Below are positions 1 to 11,594 of a stretch of DNA of 64,000 nucleotides, one piece after another. The DNA is from Erythrophleum ivorense (lineage: Eukaryota > Streptophyta > Magnoliopsida > Fabales > Fabaceae): NCBI GenBank assembly GCA_026724425.1, contig JAIUCV010000011.1, positions 7,647,501 to 7,711,500 on the forward strand, in the 5' to 3' direction. Every line of letters begins with the position of its first letter. Within the stretch, counting starts at the first letter, position 1. The position numbers and the translations under genes are program-made. Below the pieces are notes generated by a model. That model had not been told where the DNA came from, ran no database searches, and was given only the letters and a program-made list of their open reading frames with translations.

Positions 1-874
1 ACACTCAGTGTCAGTTATTAGCACATTAATGAGATGTTATCAATATTTTGAGAAAATGTTATTGTGACATGTTGAAAAGATATCATCAACAATTACACTA
101 ATGCACATAAAGCATAAATTTGCAACATAAAATTCATTAAATTAAAGTGGTTTTAACATGTGTGAAATAGGTGAAAAAGAGAAATATGAAAAGTTTCTAG
201 TTGTGATAAAGGCATTAAAATGTTTCAAAACTCAAAATGACTTGGCTTATTGACTTAAGTATTGTAAAACTATTGTTATGAGTCATCATGTGAATTCATT
301 TTGAAGTTAAATTAGTCTGGCTAAAATTTGTAAAACTAATTTGGTTTAACTTCGGACTCAATCTAAATTTTACAAAAATCAATTTTAAAAAATAATTATA
401 AGCCTATCAACTTTGTTTTTATTTTCACTAGATTAGCCAACCCAAAATAAGCTTTGGCTTTCGTGTTTTGTAAAGTAAGTTTATTGTTTTGAGATTACAG
501 TCCTTTAATACATACTATGAAGTGGATTGAATTTAAAACTCATACACCTTAATGGTATTATATTTATGTCACATATTTATATTTACCTATGTAGAGTTAT
601 TTAATTATTCTATTTTTACTTTATTTGTTTATTATAATATAAAATTATATTAATTGAAGTCATAAATTAAGATATAACATTTTTATTACACAACATATAT
701 TATATTATATTATATTTAAATTAATTAATTATTTTCACATAATTATGGTGTCATCTAATTCGACCTTTCAATTTAATTAATTGAATCAATTGGCTCGTGA
801 GTTAACAGTGTCTCTATGTCAATAACAGGGCCAAATTTTAACATTGAAAAACATTTCAACATACAAATTGATAC

Positions 875-2885
875 AAGGCTTAAGTATTGGCCTAAGGTTT
901 TGATGTAACTTTAAATTATTTTGAACATAACAAAACTCTTAAGTTAAACTTATAAAAGCATTAATTGAATATATTTAAATATTATTTAATACTTTATTAC
1001 ATAAAAAGTCATGTAATTTATTTTTAATAAGTAATAATAATTATTAAAAGAGAAATAAGATAAATCAAAATATAACACTATGTTAATATATAATATTTTA
1101 ATTAGGTTATTCTATCTAAATCAATTGATTAAGTTTTACATTATTTATTTAATCTTATTGAATTTTTTTTCATTCTGATTGTGCATGTAACTTCTTTGGG
1201 ATATAATATTTGAAATTATTGTTAAATTTCATTCTATATTATTGAATGTTGTTGATCTATATACTTTACTACAAAAAAAATATTATAAAATACATTGGAA
1301 TAAAAATGTGAAATACTAAAGGGAAATAATAAAATACTTATAATACTTTTTGTTATGAAAGTCAAAATATACATATACATTAATTACATTAAATGAGTCT
1401 TGAAAGGTTTAAAATTATATATTACTTCTATTTTAAGATATGTGACATAACTTAAACAAATGAGGAAATATATAATATTTCTTTCAATTATTTTCATTTT
1501 TAAAGTCAAATATGTATAATACTTTGTACATTGAAAGAAAATGCTCACATCATGTCTAAAGCCTAATTGAGTTAAATTGGTTTAGTCATCACAAAAAGAC
1601 AAAAATAAACTACCAAATTGAAAGCTAAATCTGTAATATATAAAGAGGAGAAAAGCATTAAAATATGTTTATTTCTTTCAAAAGTCAAAAGTCTTTTGAA
1701 CATATACAAAATTTTTACACATTATATCCTTGTCATATGCAAAAAATATTATATTATATTATATTATGCAAAAAGTAACTTTTTATTTAATTTGTTTAGA
1801 GCATTCATTGTATATTGATTGAAAAAAAATAAAGAAAAGTAAGGTATCAATCTCTCTTTCTCTACTACTAGTAGAATGGTAACAAGAAAGAAGAAAAGTA
1901 GAGTTTGTACAAGTTTCTTAATAAAAATTTTGGCAACGACTATTTTTAATAGAGTTAAACTTTAATGAATATATTTTTGAAACTTCTATATAAATGGAAG
2001 TAGATGAAGAGAAGAGAGGAGAATAGTAGCATAGAATGAAAAGAAAAATTACATTATAAGTCTCTTTTAATATTTTTATTTTATCTAAGCTGAATTTCTT
2101 ATATTATTTAGCTTGAGAGAGCTTTAAAGAAAGAGCGTGCTTATTGTAATCATTTTCTTGATAAGAGTTTTAAATTGATTCTTATATCATTGTATAAATT
2201 GAGTTTATGGTGAGTTTAGTGAAAAACTCTTGAGGAAAACGAATTTTAGATGAGTTTGTATAAAACCTAAGTATTGTATTTGTTTGAAATGAGTTAAGAA
2301 ATTTTGTATTAGGGGTGAGCACGTTAAAACTATCATTACTGTAATATTGTTTTAAAGATTGAAAAAAAAATCCTTTAAAAAAGTTTAAGGGAACTAGATA
2401 TAGGCCAAGGGTTGAAATAAGATAAATTTAGTTGTATTTTTCTCTCTTTAACTCTCTCTCTTTTATTGTTTTGTTTTTAAGGCTACTTTAAATTTAGAGG
2501 TCGCTGCCTCTTCCATTTTTGTATATGCCCAGCTCCTCCACCTTCACCTAGCCATGCAAGTCTTCTACTTTCACCTCATCACTTAGCTTCTCTACCTTTA
2601 CCTAATCACACAGCTCCTCTACCTCCTGTGTATCTAAAATTTGGAAGTTGCTTACTCCTTTACTTTTAGTAAAGTTGATTGTTGTTTTATTATATATATA
2701 TATATATATGCTTCTTCCACTTGCTCCTCCACATTCTGTCTATTACTAATTACTTGATTTATTTTATGTGTATTTGAAAATTAAAAGTTACTGCTTTTTC
2801 CACTTTTGAATTGGCAAAATTTTTAGATTATTTAATTTATTACATATCACACCAACTCATCCCCTTTAAATGTTATTATTATAAA
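875..2885. other. Segment present only in copy A, possible copia LTR remnant
   Basis: Copies B and C run directly from a GGCTTACATATGG segment (16500, 39532) into AACTTGATGCAAGTC (16519, 39552). Copy A has about 2 kb between the same landmarks. It contains a TATATAAATGG box near 1988 and a leader at 2110-2290 that resembles the R/U5 part of plant Ty1/copia LTRs. A pyrimidine-rich stretch with loosely repeated CTCCACCTTCACC-like words lies at 2520-2640, and a (TA)n tract near 2695. I found no clean target-site duplication, so it may be an insertion in A or a deletion in B and C. No gene is supported. Confidence 0.45.
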
Positions 2886-4790
2886 GAACTTGATGCAAGT
2901 CAAATTGGGTGAGCTAGTTTTCCTAAATGAACTTTGCACTCTCATGGATTTGTTAATTAGTATCATAAGAAATAATTATCAATATTAGCTAATTAAACTT
3001 TGGGGGATATTAATGGCTGAAATTATGAATCTTCTTAATTTTTTGAGAAAGATAAATACAAAGTGTGTGGGGTTCATTGATTATGTAAGTCTTACACATT
3101 TAAATAAAACACATACATCACTTAAGTGGACTTTATATATTCTGTATCTATCTTTTTTGAAAAACTATCAATTTGAGAGAAAAATTGAGAGGAGTGAAAT
3201 TAATTTTGTGCCTATATGTGTTAATATGTTTGGTGTTCAACTGATGTGATTATGTAGATATCAAATAGACTGGATTGGAGTTGTTGCACTTGCTACTGAC
3301 TTTAGAGTTTCTGGTTTATATAGATGTGTGCATATATATATATATATATCAGTGGACTTTTAGAGGTAAATTGCAAAAGATGTTTTGTTGGTTAGCTCCA
3401 TTCGGGCTCCTTTCATTGTTGACTTATTCACAATGAGCTACCCACTACTATTGTCATCCTCAGCTAGTTATAAATTAAATTTAATTATAATCTTCATAAG
3501 CATTATTGAATATTACTACTTAGAAAATGACAAGGAAATAAAATGATGGGGGGATAGTTGGCTTGTTATTACAATACTCACATTGCTTTGTCTTACAACT
3601 TCTGGTTAATTATAATTTAAAAGGAAAAGATAATGTATCTTTTGTCCATATTTATCATCAAATTATGTGGATATGAGTTAGCTATCAAATGACATAACAG
3701 GTTAATATTAAGAGTTTGAGAGATTTTATTCATAAAAGACACAAGCTCCCAAAGAAAAAAAAAATCTATTGTCATTATTTATAAATGTTAATATGTAAAG
3801 AATGAGTTTTGTATCATCAAAAGTGCTAGGATGAGTGCATGCACCAAAATAAATTGTTGAATCAAAGGTTATTTAGTATTTTAATTGTATCAAATATTTT
3901 TAATTAAATTGATTTTTGAAAAATATGTTTAATTAGGTCGAAATTATATCTTTTTATATTTTTCTTGGCTTTAGTTATTTTGTTGGATTGTTTTATGGGC
4001 TTTAATGGTGATTAATGTTATTCATGGAATTATTACTGCATTATATGGTTTTTTGATTTTAATCATTTTACTTGGGTCAGAAAATGTTAAGTTGAATTGA
4101 TAATACTATATTTTGTTCTTTGGGTCTAAGAAAATGTTTTGTGGAAGATATTTTTTAGATCAAGGGATTTATAACTGAATATTTTCAAAGCATCCGGATA
4201 TGGAAAAGTTTTCAAAATAGATTAATAGTTGAGTCAAGGTTTTATAAAGAAAGATTTTTATTAACTCTAATATGGAATGTTTTTATATGAATATGTATTT
4301 ATGCTAATTGGATTAGGTTGATATGAATTTATGATTTGTGTATCTATAACGAGTCACTATTGATTAGGGAATGAAAAGGGAATTGTTCATAAATTAAGGA
4401 AGTAGAAAACAACAATTGCTGTTTGAAAGAAGCAAAAAGGTAAATATGTTAACGAAGAATCATTCCAGTCTGTTTCCTTCTAAAATGTATGCACTAAATG
4501 GAGTCTAACATTTTTCTCATTAAAGAAAGCTCAAAGTAGTAAGAAGACATTGCTATTATCAAAAATTAATCTAAGACATTCAAGATAGTGATTCTTAACC
4601 GTTGAAATTGATATGTGTATTTATTGAAGGAAGTTGTTCAATGGTCTTGTGCTGCATGGTTATACAACTTATACTATTTAAAGAAAACCATTTGGAGATG
4701 AAGATAGAATGCTAAACTCCAATTATTTAAAGTGTCATATTGAGAATTTACTATGTTTTATTAGTCATTTTGCTCTGATTGAGTTAGCCT
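2886..4790. other. AT-rich spacer with a deletion junction
   Basis: This is the shared unit spacer, with no supportable gene. The GTGGACTTTT at 3352-3361 is a deletion junction: in B and C this 10-mer occurs twice, flanking about 2.7-2.8 kb, and A keeps one copy with nothing between. A (TA)n tract lies just to its left. The short ORF at 3013-3249 is not preserved as an equivalent frame in the other copies and looks accidental. Confidence 0.6.
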
Positions 4791-4794
4791 TATA

Positions 4795-6160
4795 ATTATG
4801 AGAACTTTTAGTAAGTTTTGTACACCAAGCCTTATCATACTTTTGCCTTACATTTATAGGTACTTTGTGAGAAAAACTTAGTAAGAGTAAGGTTGAAAAA
4901 ACCTGAACATGGAGCCTTCAAGTTGCCTTTTATTTAGAGCTTTTAAGGAGCTTTTGAGAAAAACCTAAAAGAGTGGAGAAGAGTGTAAAAGCTAAGTGCT
5001 AAGTCTTGTAAGGTTAGCTATCCGTAGGTAGTGAAAGCTAAGAAGTTAAACTTACATATAAGGTTGCCTTGGAACTCTCATGATTTTCCACTATAATAAA
5101 ATGTCCTTACCTCGTGTGTGGGGATTGGACATAAGATATCTTTTGGTCCAAACCATGATAAATTGGCTATATACTTTCTTTTTTCCTTATTTTCTTTAAT
5201 TTTTTCTTTAATTTTTTTTAAACAAGTAGGAATCTATTTTAAGAAATTAATTAGGAGTCCGAGGTTTTCTATAGGAATTAGAGGTGCATAAGGCTCGATT
5301 GGCCCGGTTGGCCTAACCTTGTCCAACCAATATTGGGGCGAGATGGGTCAAGAAATTTAAAAAAAAATATATTTGAACAAGATTGGGACGGGACAAAAGG
5401 TTAGGTCAGGATAGGCGTCGGGCCAAACTTCTAGCCTTGTCAAGCTCGGGCTAACTCAAGGTGTATATATATGTATATTCATATATAAAAAGATAAGGAT
5501 TAAATTGAAAAAAAAAATCTTTTTTTAAGGATTTTTTTTACAATTTTAGCCAATTTTTTTTAAAATATTGTATAAATTATAAATAACTAAAGGAATCAAG
5601 ACCCATGTTAGGACTCCCTTAAGTATAATTATCACATTCATATAAGAAAAAATAAAATTAAAAAATGCGTATTTTTTAAATTTTAGCTACTATATTTGCA
5701 TTTTCTTCTTATTTTCTCCATTGAACCTATGTTTTTTCATATCCATTGCTTTAATTTTGAAAAAATGCATTAAAAAAAGAGTGGTCATATGATTAAAATA
5801 ATCGAACAAATATAAAAAATATAAATTTGTAAAGTTTCAAAATATTTTCTTAAAAAAGGAAAAAGACATTTGGCTGGGTTTGACTCGGTTGACTCATCCT
5901 TAACCTGATAATAATTAGGGCAAGTTTAGGTCAGGTTAGGTCTTGAGACAAAAATTTTGTCCCGAGTTTAAAATCGGGCCAAGACTTTAATTAAGGCAAT
6001 TTTTGTCCATCCTGACCTATGCATGCCCCTAGTAGGAATTATACTTTTCAAAAAGAGCAAAGTAATTCAAGAATTCAATGCTACTCAATTCTACCTCCCT
6101 TTTTTGTACTATTTTTAGATTAACAATTGATATTAAAACTTTGATCTTTGACTTCTAAAA
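4795..6160 (+). mobile_element. Decayed Ty1/copia LTR 3' part with primer-binding site (copy A)
   Basis: The 4800-5160 stretch has the composition and words I know from the R/U5 end of plant copia LTRs: a run of 'gagaaaaacct / taaaagctaagtg / ttgccttgg' phrases, then CTCGTGTGTGGGGATTGG near 5113 and AACCATGATAAATTGG near 5152. At 6128-6139 TGATATTAAAAC is a decayed tRNA-Met primer-binding site; copies B and C read TGGTATTAAAAC, against the usual TGGTATCAGAGC. The hAT MITE at 5280-6032 splits this relic. No pol coding follows; OMT exon 2 lies about 500 bp further on. Confidence 0.55.
5280..6032. mobile_element. hAT-type MITE (753 bp)
   Basis: The insertion is flanked by an 8-bp target-site duplication TAGGAATT (5272-5279 and 6033-6040), the size made by hAT transposases. 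The empty site is visible in copies B (28750-28790) and C (44590-44620). The termini are imperfect inverted repeats: AGAGGTGCATAAGG at the left, and CTAGGGGCATGCATAGG read inward from the right. Inside the ends are further inverted words around GGCCCGG / CGGGCC and TTGTCC. There is no transposase ORF, so it is non-autonomous. Confidence 0.8.
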
Positions 6161-6655
6161 TTAATCACTTAAAAAAAGATCTTATCTAAAAGATAAGCAC
6201 TTTCCTAATGCTAAAGGCTACTCAATTAACCTATCTATGACATAGAAAATCATCGATAAAGATAATAAAATACTTTTTTCTAACCACATATATTAGTGTG
6301 TATTATTCCAATCTCTAATAGTTTCTTATATTCTCGGCTTATAAAATGCAATCTTAAAAACCAAACAACCAAAACCATTATTCATTTTAATTATTGGTGT
6401 CCCATAGGTTATGCAAAATGATAATCCCAATACCTAAATAGGCAAATATATTTCGGGTTGGGTTTCCCAAAAGAAAAAATTTATATGTGATTTTTTATAT
6501 TTCTAACATTAAAATTTTTAATTAAAATATAACAAGTATATAATTTTTTAATAATAAAATAATAAATGTATGATGTTTAAAAATAAATATATAATTTTAT
6601 AATCAAACTATATATTTATCATGTTATTATTAAAAAATCATACATATATCATATT

Positions 6656-8901
6656 TTAATTAAAATATGTAATAACAAAAACATAAAAAGTACACTTAAA
6701 TCTAAATCTTCTCATCACGTATTCAAAATGGGTGAGCCTCAATGGTATAGTGGGGATTTTGATGATATTATAATGCGCAAAACCTGCTTCGTCCAATAGC
6801 TTATCCCAATCAGCTTCAGTTCTCTCCTTTCCTCCTGTTGTGTGTGCCATCATCAGTAAATCAAATGCCATCTTTGTTTCGTCAAGCACACCATTACCCT
6901 CTTCTTCCAAAACTATGTCCACTATTATGATCTTTCCTTTCTTGTCTGCCACTGCTTTTTTGCTGTTTTGAAGAATTTTAATGCAGTGCTCATCACTCCA
7001 ATCATGCAGAACCCACTACGTCACAAACAATTTCTATTTTAAGAAAATTTCATGATATGAATAAAAAATGTACCAACAAACAAAATAATTTTAGGTAGAC
7101 TTAGTTCTCTAGGAAAAAATGAATATATTAAATTAATTATAAATGAATATATAATTATATTTAAAAGATTCATTTTATCAAAAAGTGGGCTTACAAACAA
7201 ATATTAATTACAATATTGTAGTGTTTGTACATACGATAATTAAGAATTAATTTCAATAATCTAACATGCGGGCCTCATGTGTGGAGATTAAATCCTAGCC
7301 ATTATATTTAAAAATTTTTCACACTTAATATGTTTATATATATGATTAATTTAATAATCATTTTTTCTATAAATTTGATTTACTTAAAAAATTGACAAAA
7401 TATATTTTATCCCCTCAAGCTTTAACTAAAGTTTAGTTCTAACTTTTGATAAATTAATTTTAAAGTATAACAAAATACGTTTATTTTTTTAAATTATAAA
7501 ATATTAACTCTTAACCTCATTTAACATCAGCTTGACAATATAAACAGTATGTACCACCAAATATAATCCCCTCATTTCTCTATTGTTTCAAAAAACAAAA
7601 ACTTTTCTGCTTTCCCCAAAAAAATTTTCCCCTTTTACCATTTTAACCAAGTCCACTGACATCCATTAAAGTTTTTTCTTTTTTGGGGCCCAAACGTCCA
7701 TAATGGCTGAATGTGGTAATGGGGGATTTATATAATTAGGACTTACAAAAATAAAAACACACGTGATTTCATAAGGTGAAATGAGATAGTGATTGGCATT
7801 TTCAATTTAAAAAAAAAATAAAAAAGGGATTTTGCTATATTTTCAAATTAATGTGCTAAAGTTATATAGCTACTAATAAAATATTTTGTTCAATAAAATT
7901 TTAGACGAGATATCTAAATTCATCTAGTGAATATTCATATTAATTAAATAAGATATTGATATATTTTAAACACTATAATATTGCCCTCTTGTGAAATGAA
8001 GATCTCAGCATGTATCTACTAGAAAAATAAAAAGAAAAAAATTATATATTTTTATTATTATATTCCCAAATAAAATATGAAAATAAAAAAGTACACGTAA
8101 GTTTAACTTTTTTCAAAAAAATAGGAGTTTACTTACCTTAAGAAGAACAGCATCAGCACTGGGGATGGACTGAAACATGTCACCACCAACATGGGTGATT
8201 CCAGGGTGCTGAGTCGCCGTGGCGATGACATGTGGCAGATCAAAGTTGATTCCTTTGATGTGCGGATAGGATTTCACGATCTCCGCCACGGCCCCGCCGG
8301 TTCCACCACCAACGTCCACCAACGATCCCATGTTGCTGAACCCATCTTTGTACTCACATAGTAACATTTCCATGATGAACTTAGCCGCGCACGCCAACGC
8401 ATCGTTGAACATAGCATTAAACGCTGCGTTTTTGGACGCGAAGTCCCACATCTCGCACCCATGAGCCTTCTCGAAGGCGATCCCACCCTCTCTCGCACAC
8501 GCGCTCAGGTAATGCCACGGGGCATGCTGCCACGGGTGGTTCTGCATTATAACCATTGGAGCCAGGCTGAACTGGGACCCGTGGAGGAGCCACGTGGAGG
8601 CCTCTGTCAACCCATAGAGGGTCTCTCCGCCGTCGGATGGATGATGTGCGGTGAAGATCTTCTTGTGGACGAGCGATCTCATGATGCGGAAGAGGTAGGA
8701 GATATCTGGGGAGGAGGGGGATTCCAAGGAGGCTGCCAGCTGGGACAATGTGATTGGGCCACCGTGGGAGTGTATGATATCGGGTATGCGGAGTTCCACA
8801 GCACATTTTAGCGCCATGGAGTCTACAAATCCGACGAGGCTGTCCCAGATAACAGCTTGGCTCTGTAGAGCAGCCTCTGATAGTGTTTGGGTGTGTTCCA
8901 T
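6656..8901 (-). CDS. OMT1: plant SAM-dependent O-methyltransferase, two exons, frameshifted C-terminus
   Basis: Exon 1 is 8901-8137, the intron 8136-7016 (GTAAGT...GTAG, 1121 bp), and exon 2 7015-6656. The product is 374 aa. It would methylate a hydroxyl of a small phenolic (flavonoid, stilbene or alkaloid type) in the cytosol; the substrate cannot be told. Counting from Met 8901, residues 20-110 are the dimerisation/winged-helix part. VDVGGGTG (195-202) is SAM motif I and GGDMF is 239-243. WVLHDW carries the catalytic His259, with Asp288 and Glu319 matching the His/Asp/Glu set of isoflavone OMTs. The intron sits exactly before WVLHDW, a usual position in this family. Relative to OMT2 and OMT3, 7 bp are missing in the last codons, so the expected SIIEAHPL ending is replaced by a 28-residue hydrophobic tail. 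An in-frame Met 28 codons upstream (8985) also exists, but the TATA box lies inside that extension, so I chose 8901. The intron is AT-rich and holds a CACGTG near 7759. Confidence 0.88.
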
Positions 8902-8936
8902 TGAAGCAATGTGTTTGGGACCGAGGAAGAGGAAGA

Positions 8937-8947
8937 TATATTTTATA
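8937..8947 (-). promoter_or_regulatory. TATA box of OMT1
   Basis: On the minus strand this reads TATAAAATATA, 36-46 nt upstream of the ATG at 8901. Transcription would start roughly 10 nt before that ATG. This supports the downstream Met as the start and makes the 28-codon in-frame extension non-coding. The site is identical in all three copies. Confidence 0.55.
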
Positions 8948-9195
8948 GCAACAAATGGCTCATCGAAGTGGAAAGGAATAACCATGGCACGAGAGGAAAC
9001 AATTATTGCGATTCTTTTTCTTTTTTTATTTTTTGATGAACTTACTCTCTTTTTTTTTTTTTTTGTGTGAACATTAATGCGATTCTATTTCATATATGAA
9101 GACACCGACTGTTAAAACAATCAAATGCATACAAGAGTCTCTAATGCTATGTAATTAAAATCCTATCTGCCTAGCTTTCTACTAAAGCTACATAT

Positions 9196-9470
9196 ATTAT
9201 GTCAACTTTTGACTTTTTTTGAACAAGTACCATTTGTTAACTTGTTCATTTTTTTTGAAAAATCAAAATTAATTATGTGTATTAGACTTTGTCTACATTT
9301 CTACTGCTTCTTATCTATCTTGCATATTTTATAGAGATGAGAAACATGTGACGTATTATTTTATATTACAAATCTATTTTTTTATAATTATTATTTATTG
9401 TGTACATATCTTATCTTTTATTGTAAAATTTTGATTTTTTTTTGTATAGGTGTCAATCTTCTATAATTTA
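9196..9470 (-). repeat. Inverted single copy of the tandem-array unit, next to the OMT1 promoter
   Basis: The minus strand of this segment matches the array unit at 12650-12890 and 13130-13360. The shared order of words is AGAAGATTGA, AAAATTTTATAACAAAAGATAAGAT, ATAGATAATTATT, TAATTTTGATTTTT and GAACAAGTTAAAAAATG. It lies 0.3 kb upstream of OMT1 and faces the array 3 kb away. Copy B has the equivalent at 32016-32300. Confidence 0.7.
9200..9214. promoter_or_regulatory. Paired W-box-like motif upstream of OMT1
   Basis: TGTCAACTTTTGACT contains two TTGAC cores in opposite orientation, the binding core of WRKY factors, about 300 bp upstream of the OMT1 ATG. The same motif is at 32020-32034 upstream of OMT2. 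OMT3 lacks it because its duplication breakpoint is closer. Binding is inferred from the motif only. Confidence 0.3.
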
Positions 9471-9790
9471 TTTATATTGTACAAGTTGATTGAATTTAAA
9501 TTATCTAAATCATAGAGCTTTTGATTGTTTTCTAGGGTCTCATCAATTTGTCCATCCTTATTCAAGTTTTGTACTATGATGAATCTTTCGCTTGGAATAT
9601 TTATATTTTGGAGTCCCATCAAATTATACAATGACTTATTTATAACTTTTTGCTGATTAAAAAAGATTTCATAGTCAAATGGTAAATTTAAACAAAAAAT
9701 ATTTCTCCCATATGTAATTATGGATTCCAAACTACCATTTAGTAGTCTAGCTTCATCAATTAAATGTAAAAAGCTTTTTGCTTTATAATT
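9461..9790 (-). pseudogene. Unrecognised ORF remnant between the inverted repeats (copy A)
   Basis: The minus strand gives an 89-residue open frame from the Met at 9730 to 9461. The frame stays open upstream as well, through a stretch reading SFLHLIDEARLLNGSLE, so the true start is unclear. It contains the phrases YGRNIFCLNLPFDYEIFF and GLQNINIPSERFIIVQNLN, which look like real protein rather than AT-rich noise, but I do not recognise the family. In copy B (32290-32620) the same region has a short deletion that shifts the frame and an in-frame stop. It is therefore not maintained and is best read as a relic, perhaps of a transposable element since it lies between inverted repeats. Confidence 0.35.
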
Positions 9791-9924
9791 TTGAAATGAA
9801 AATTAATAAAAAACAAATTGAATGTAATCATACTTTTCATTATCAAGAAAATCTTTTTGTTCACTTTTTACCAATCTCTAAATTTGATATGATTGAAAGA
9901 ATATTTCTCAAATTCTTTCTCTAA

Positions 9925-10520
9925 TAGTACTAAAAATATATAGTATAATATTATAAAAAACTATCATTTTTTATGGCAGGATAAATCATTATTTTAATAA
10001 AATATGAAAAATTGTTAAGTTGTGTCTAGGCTTAATTTTGAAATATAATTTTACTAATTATATCTCATTTGGTATGAGATGTTTTAGCTATCATGGTCAA
10101 TAAAAATATATAATTTTAATAAATCATAATTTGTAAGAATGATTTGTGACATATTTTATTTGAATATTTCACTTAATCCTTCGAATTAATCAAACTTGAT
10201 ATATTTCATAATTAGAACATATACCTTAGAAGGTAAAATATTTTTTGCTTTTTCAAAAAGATAAATCCTTTTAATTCTTTCAAAAATTAGGGTTTTCTTG
10301 TTCCCCTAATAAACTTATTAAATTCATAGTAGGTTTAATATGATCAAAATTTGTATAATAGTAGTCATGTTTTAAAATATTTTTCAAAATTAATTTTTTC
10401 AACTATTTTTCTTTTTGATTTTTCAATAAGTTTTGATGTAGGATTTGTTAGGGTTTTTCTTGCACTAAACTTCCTTTCTTTTAATATGAGTTTTTCACTC
10501 CATTAGGCTACCCATATTTG
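9925..10520. repeat. Left arm of a large inverted repeat (copy A)
   Basis: Read against the reverse complement of 11595-12170, the same words appear in the same order. These include TATAATAT, TATCATTTTTTATGG / TATCATTTTTTCATGG, GATAAATCATTATTTTAAT, AATTTTACTAA, GATAAATCCTTTTAATTC, AATATGATCAAAATT and TTTTTCAAAAAGTTTTAATG-like sequence. By eye the arms look roughly 75-80% identical. The loop contains the Harbinger MITE in this copy. Confidence 0.7.
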
Positions 10521-10607
10521 CCAAATTTTATCCAAAAACTTTGGAATCCATATAGTTTGGACTCATAAAATATGGTGTTTATAGACTTGGGAATCTCAAA
10601 GCTCTTA

Positions 10608-11491
10608 TGCTTTGTTTGGATGGGGGAAGAGAAAAGGAGAGGGAGAGAAAAGAGGGGGGAGAAGAGGCGAGAGAAAAGAAAATTGAGAATTCCTCGTGCG
10701 TTTGGATGGGAGGAGAATTGGAGGGAGAGAAAACGTATAATAAAATATATATATATATATATATTTTATTATATATATATATTAATTTAATGTAATAATA
10801 ATTTTGTTATTATTTTAAATTTTTACATATATATATTTTTAAAAAAAGTATAATAATAAAATATATAAAAATTAATTTAAAAAATATTTAAATAATTTCA
10901 AAAAATTATTTTTTGAATAAAACAAAAAATTTTAATAAAAAACATATATTTAAATTTTAAAAATAATTTAAAAATATTTATTCTTTAAATTAATTAAATT
11001 TATTTTATAAAAAATATTTATAAATTATTATTTTAAAATTATAAATATTAATATTATAATATAATATATAATATATAATATAATATATATATATGTGTGT
11101 GTGTGTTCGACTGCAATGTAGTCAGAATTTTTTTTTTTTAAATTATATATCATCTATTAATTTTTATATTACAAAATATTATTATTTTGTAAAACTCATA
11201 AATTAATTTAATAATAAAAATTAATTATAACATTAATTTTTTAATTAACTAATTAAAATATTTAAAAAAATTTATTAAATATATATTTATTATTTTATGC
11301 AGTTACGCTCCCGTTTTCTCCTCCAATCTCTCCATTTCGGAGAGAAAAAAAAACACATGGGACCCACCGTACTTTTCTCTCCATTTTTTCTCTTCTCCCC
11401 AGTTTTCTCTCCGAACCAAATGAGGAAAAATTTCGTTTTCCTCCCCCCTCCCTCCCCTTCTCCCCACTTTTCTTTCAATCCAAACGCACTG
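10608..11491. mobile_element. PIF/Harbinger (Tourist-type) MITE, 884 bp
   Basis: Flanked by the 3-bp duplication TTA (10605-10607, 11492-11494), as for PIF/Harbinger. The empty site is seen in copy B, where GTTCTTAAAGTTTT near 33440 is uninterrupted. The terminal inverted repeats are TGCTTTGTTTGGATGG at the left and CAGTGCGTTTGGATTG read inward from the right. The two ends are purine-rich and pyrimidine-rich respectively (10620-10735, 11300-11480), and the core is almost pure A/T. Short ORFs in the ends are compositional artefacts. Confidence 0.82.
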
Positions 11492-11594
11492 TTAAAGTTT
11501 TAAAGAAGCACTGTAGAAAAGCTAAAATTACTTTCTCAAATTTTTGATGAGAAATAAAACATAAATTTTTATAAATTTGAATTACCTTCTTAGC

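Noticed and set aside
8461..8811. Plus-strand 116-residue ORF opposite OMT1 exon 1 (also 31253-31603 and 47062-47412)
   Set aside because: It is the antisense shadow of a GC-rich conserved exon. It is kept in all copies only because the sense exon is nearly identical.
8902..8985. 28-codon N-terminal extension of the OMTs (MVIPFHF...)
   Set aside because: The frame is open in all three copies, but the TATA box lies inside it, and class II plant OMTs normally start near the MEHTQ position. Treated as promoter/leader.
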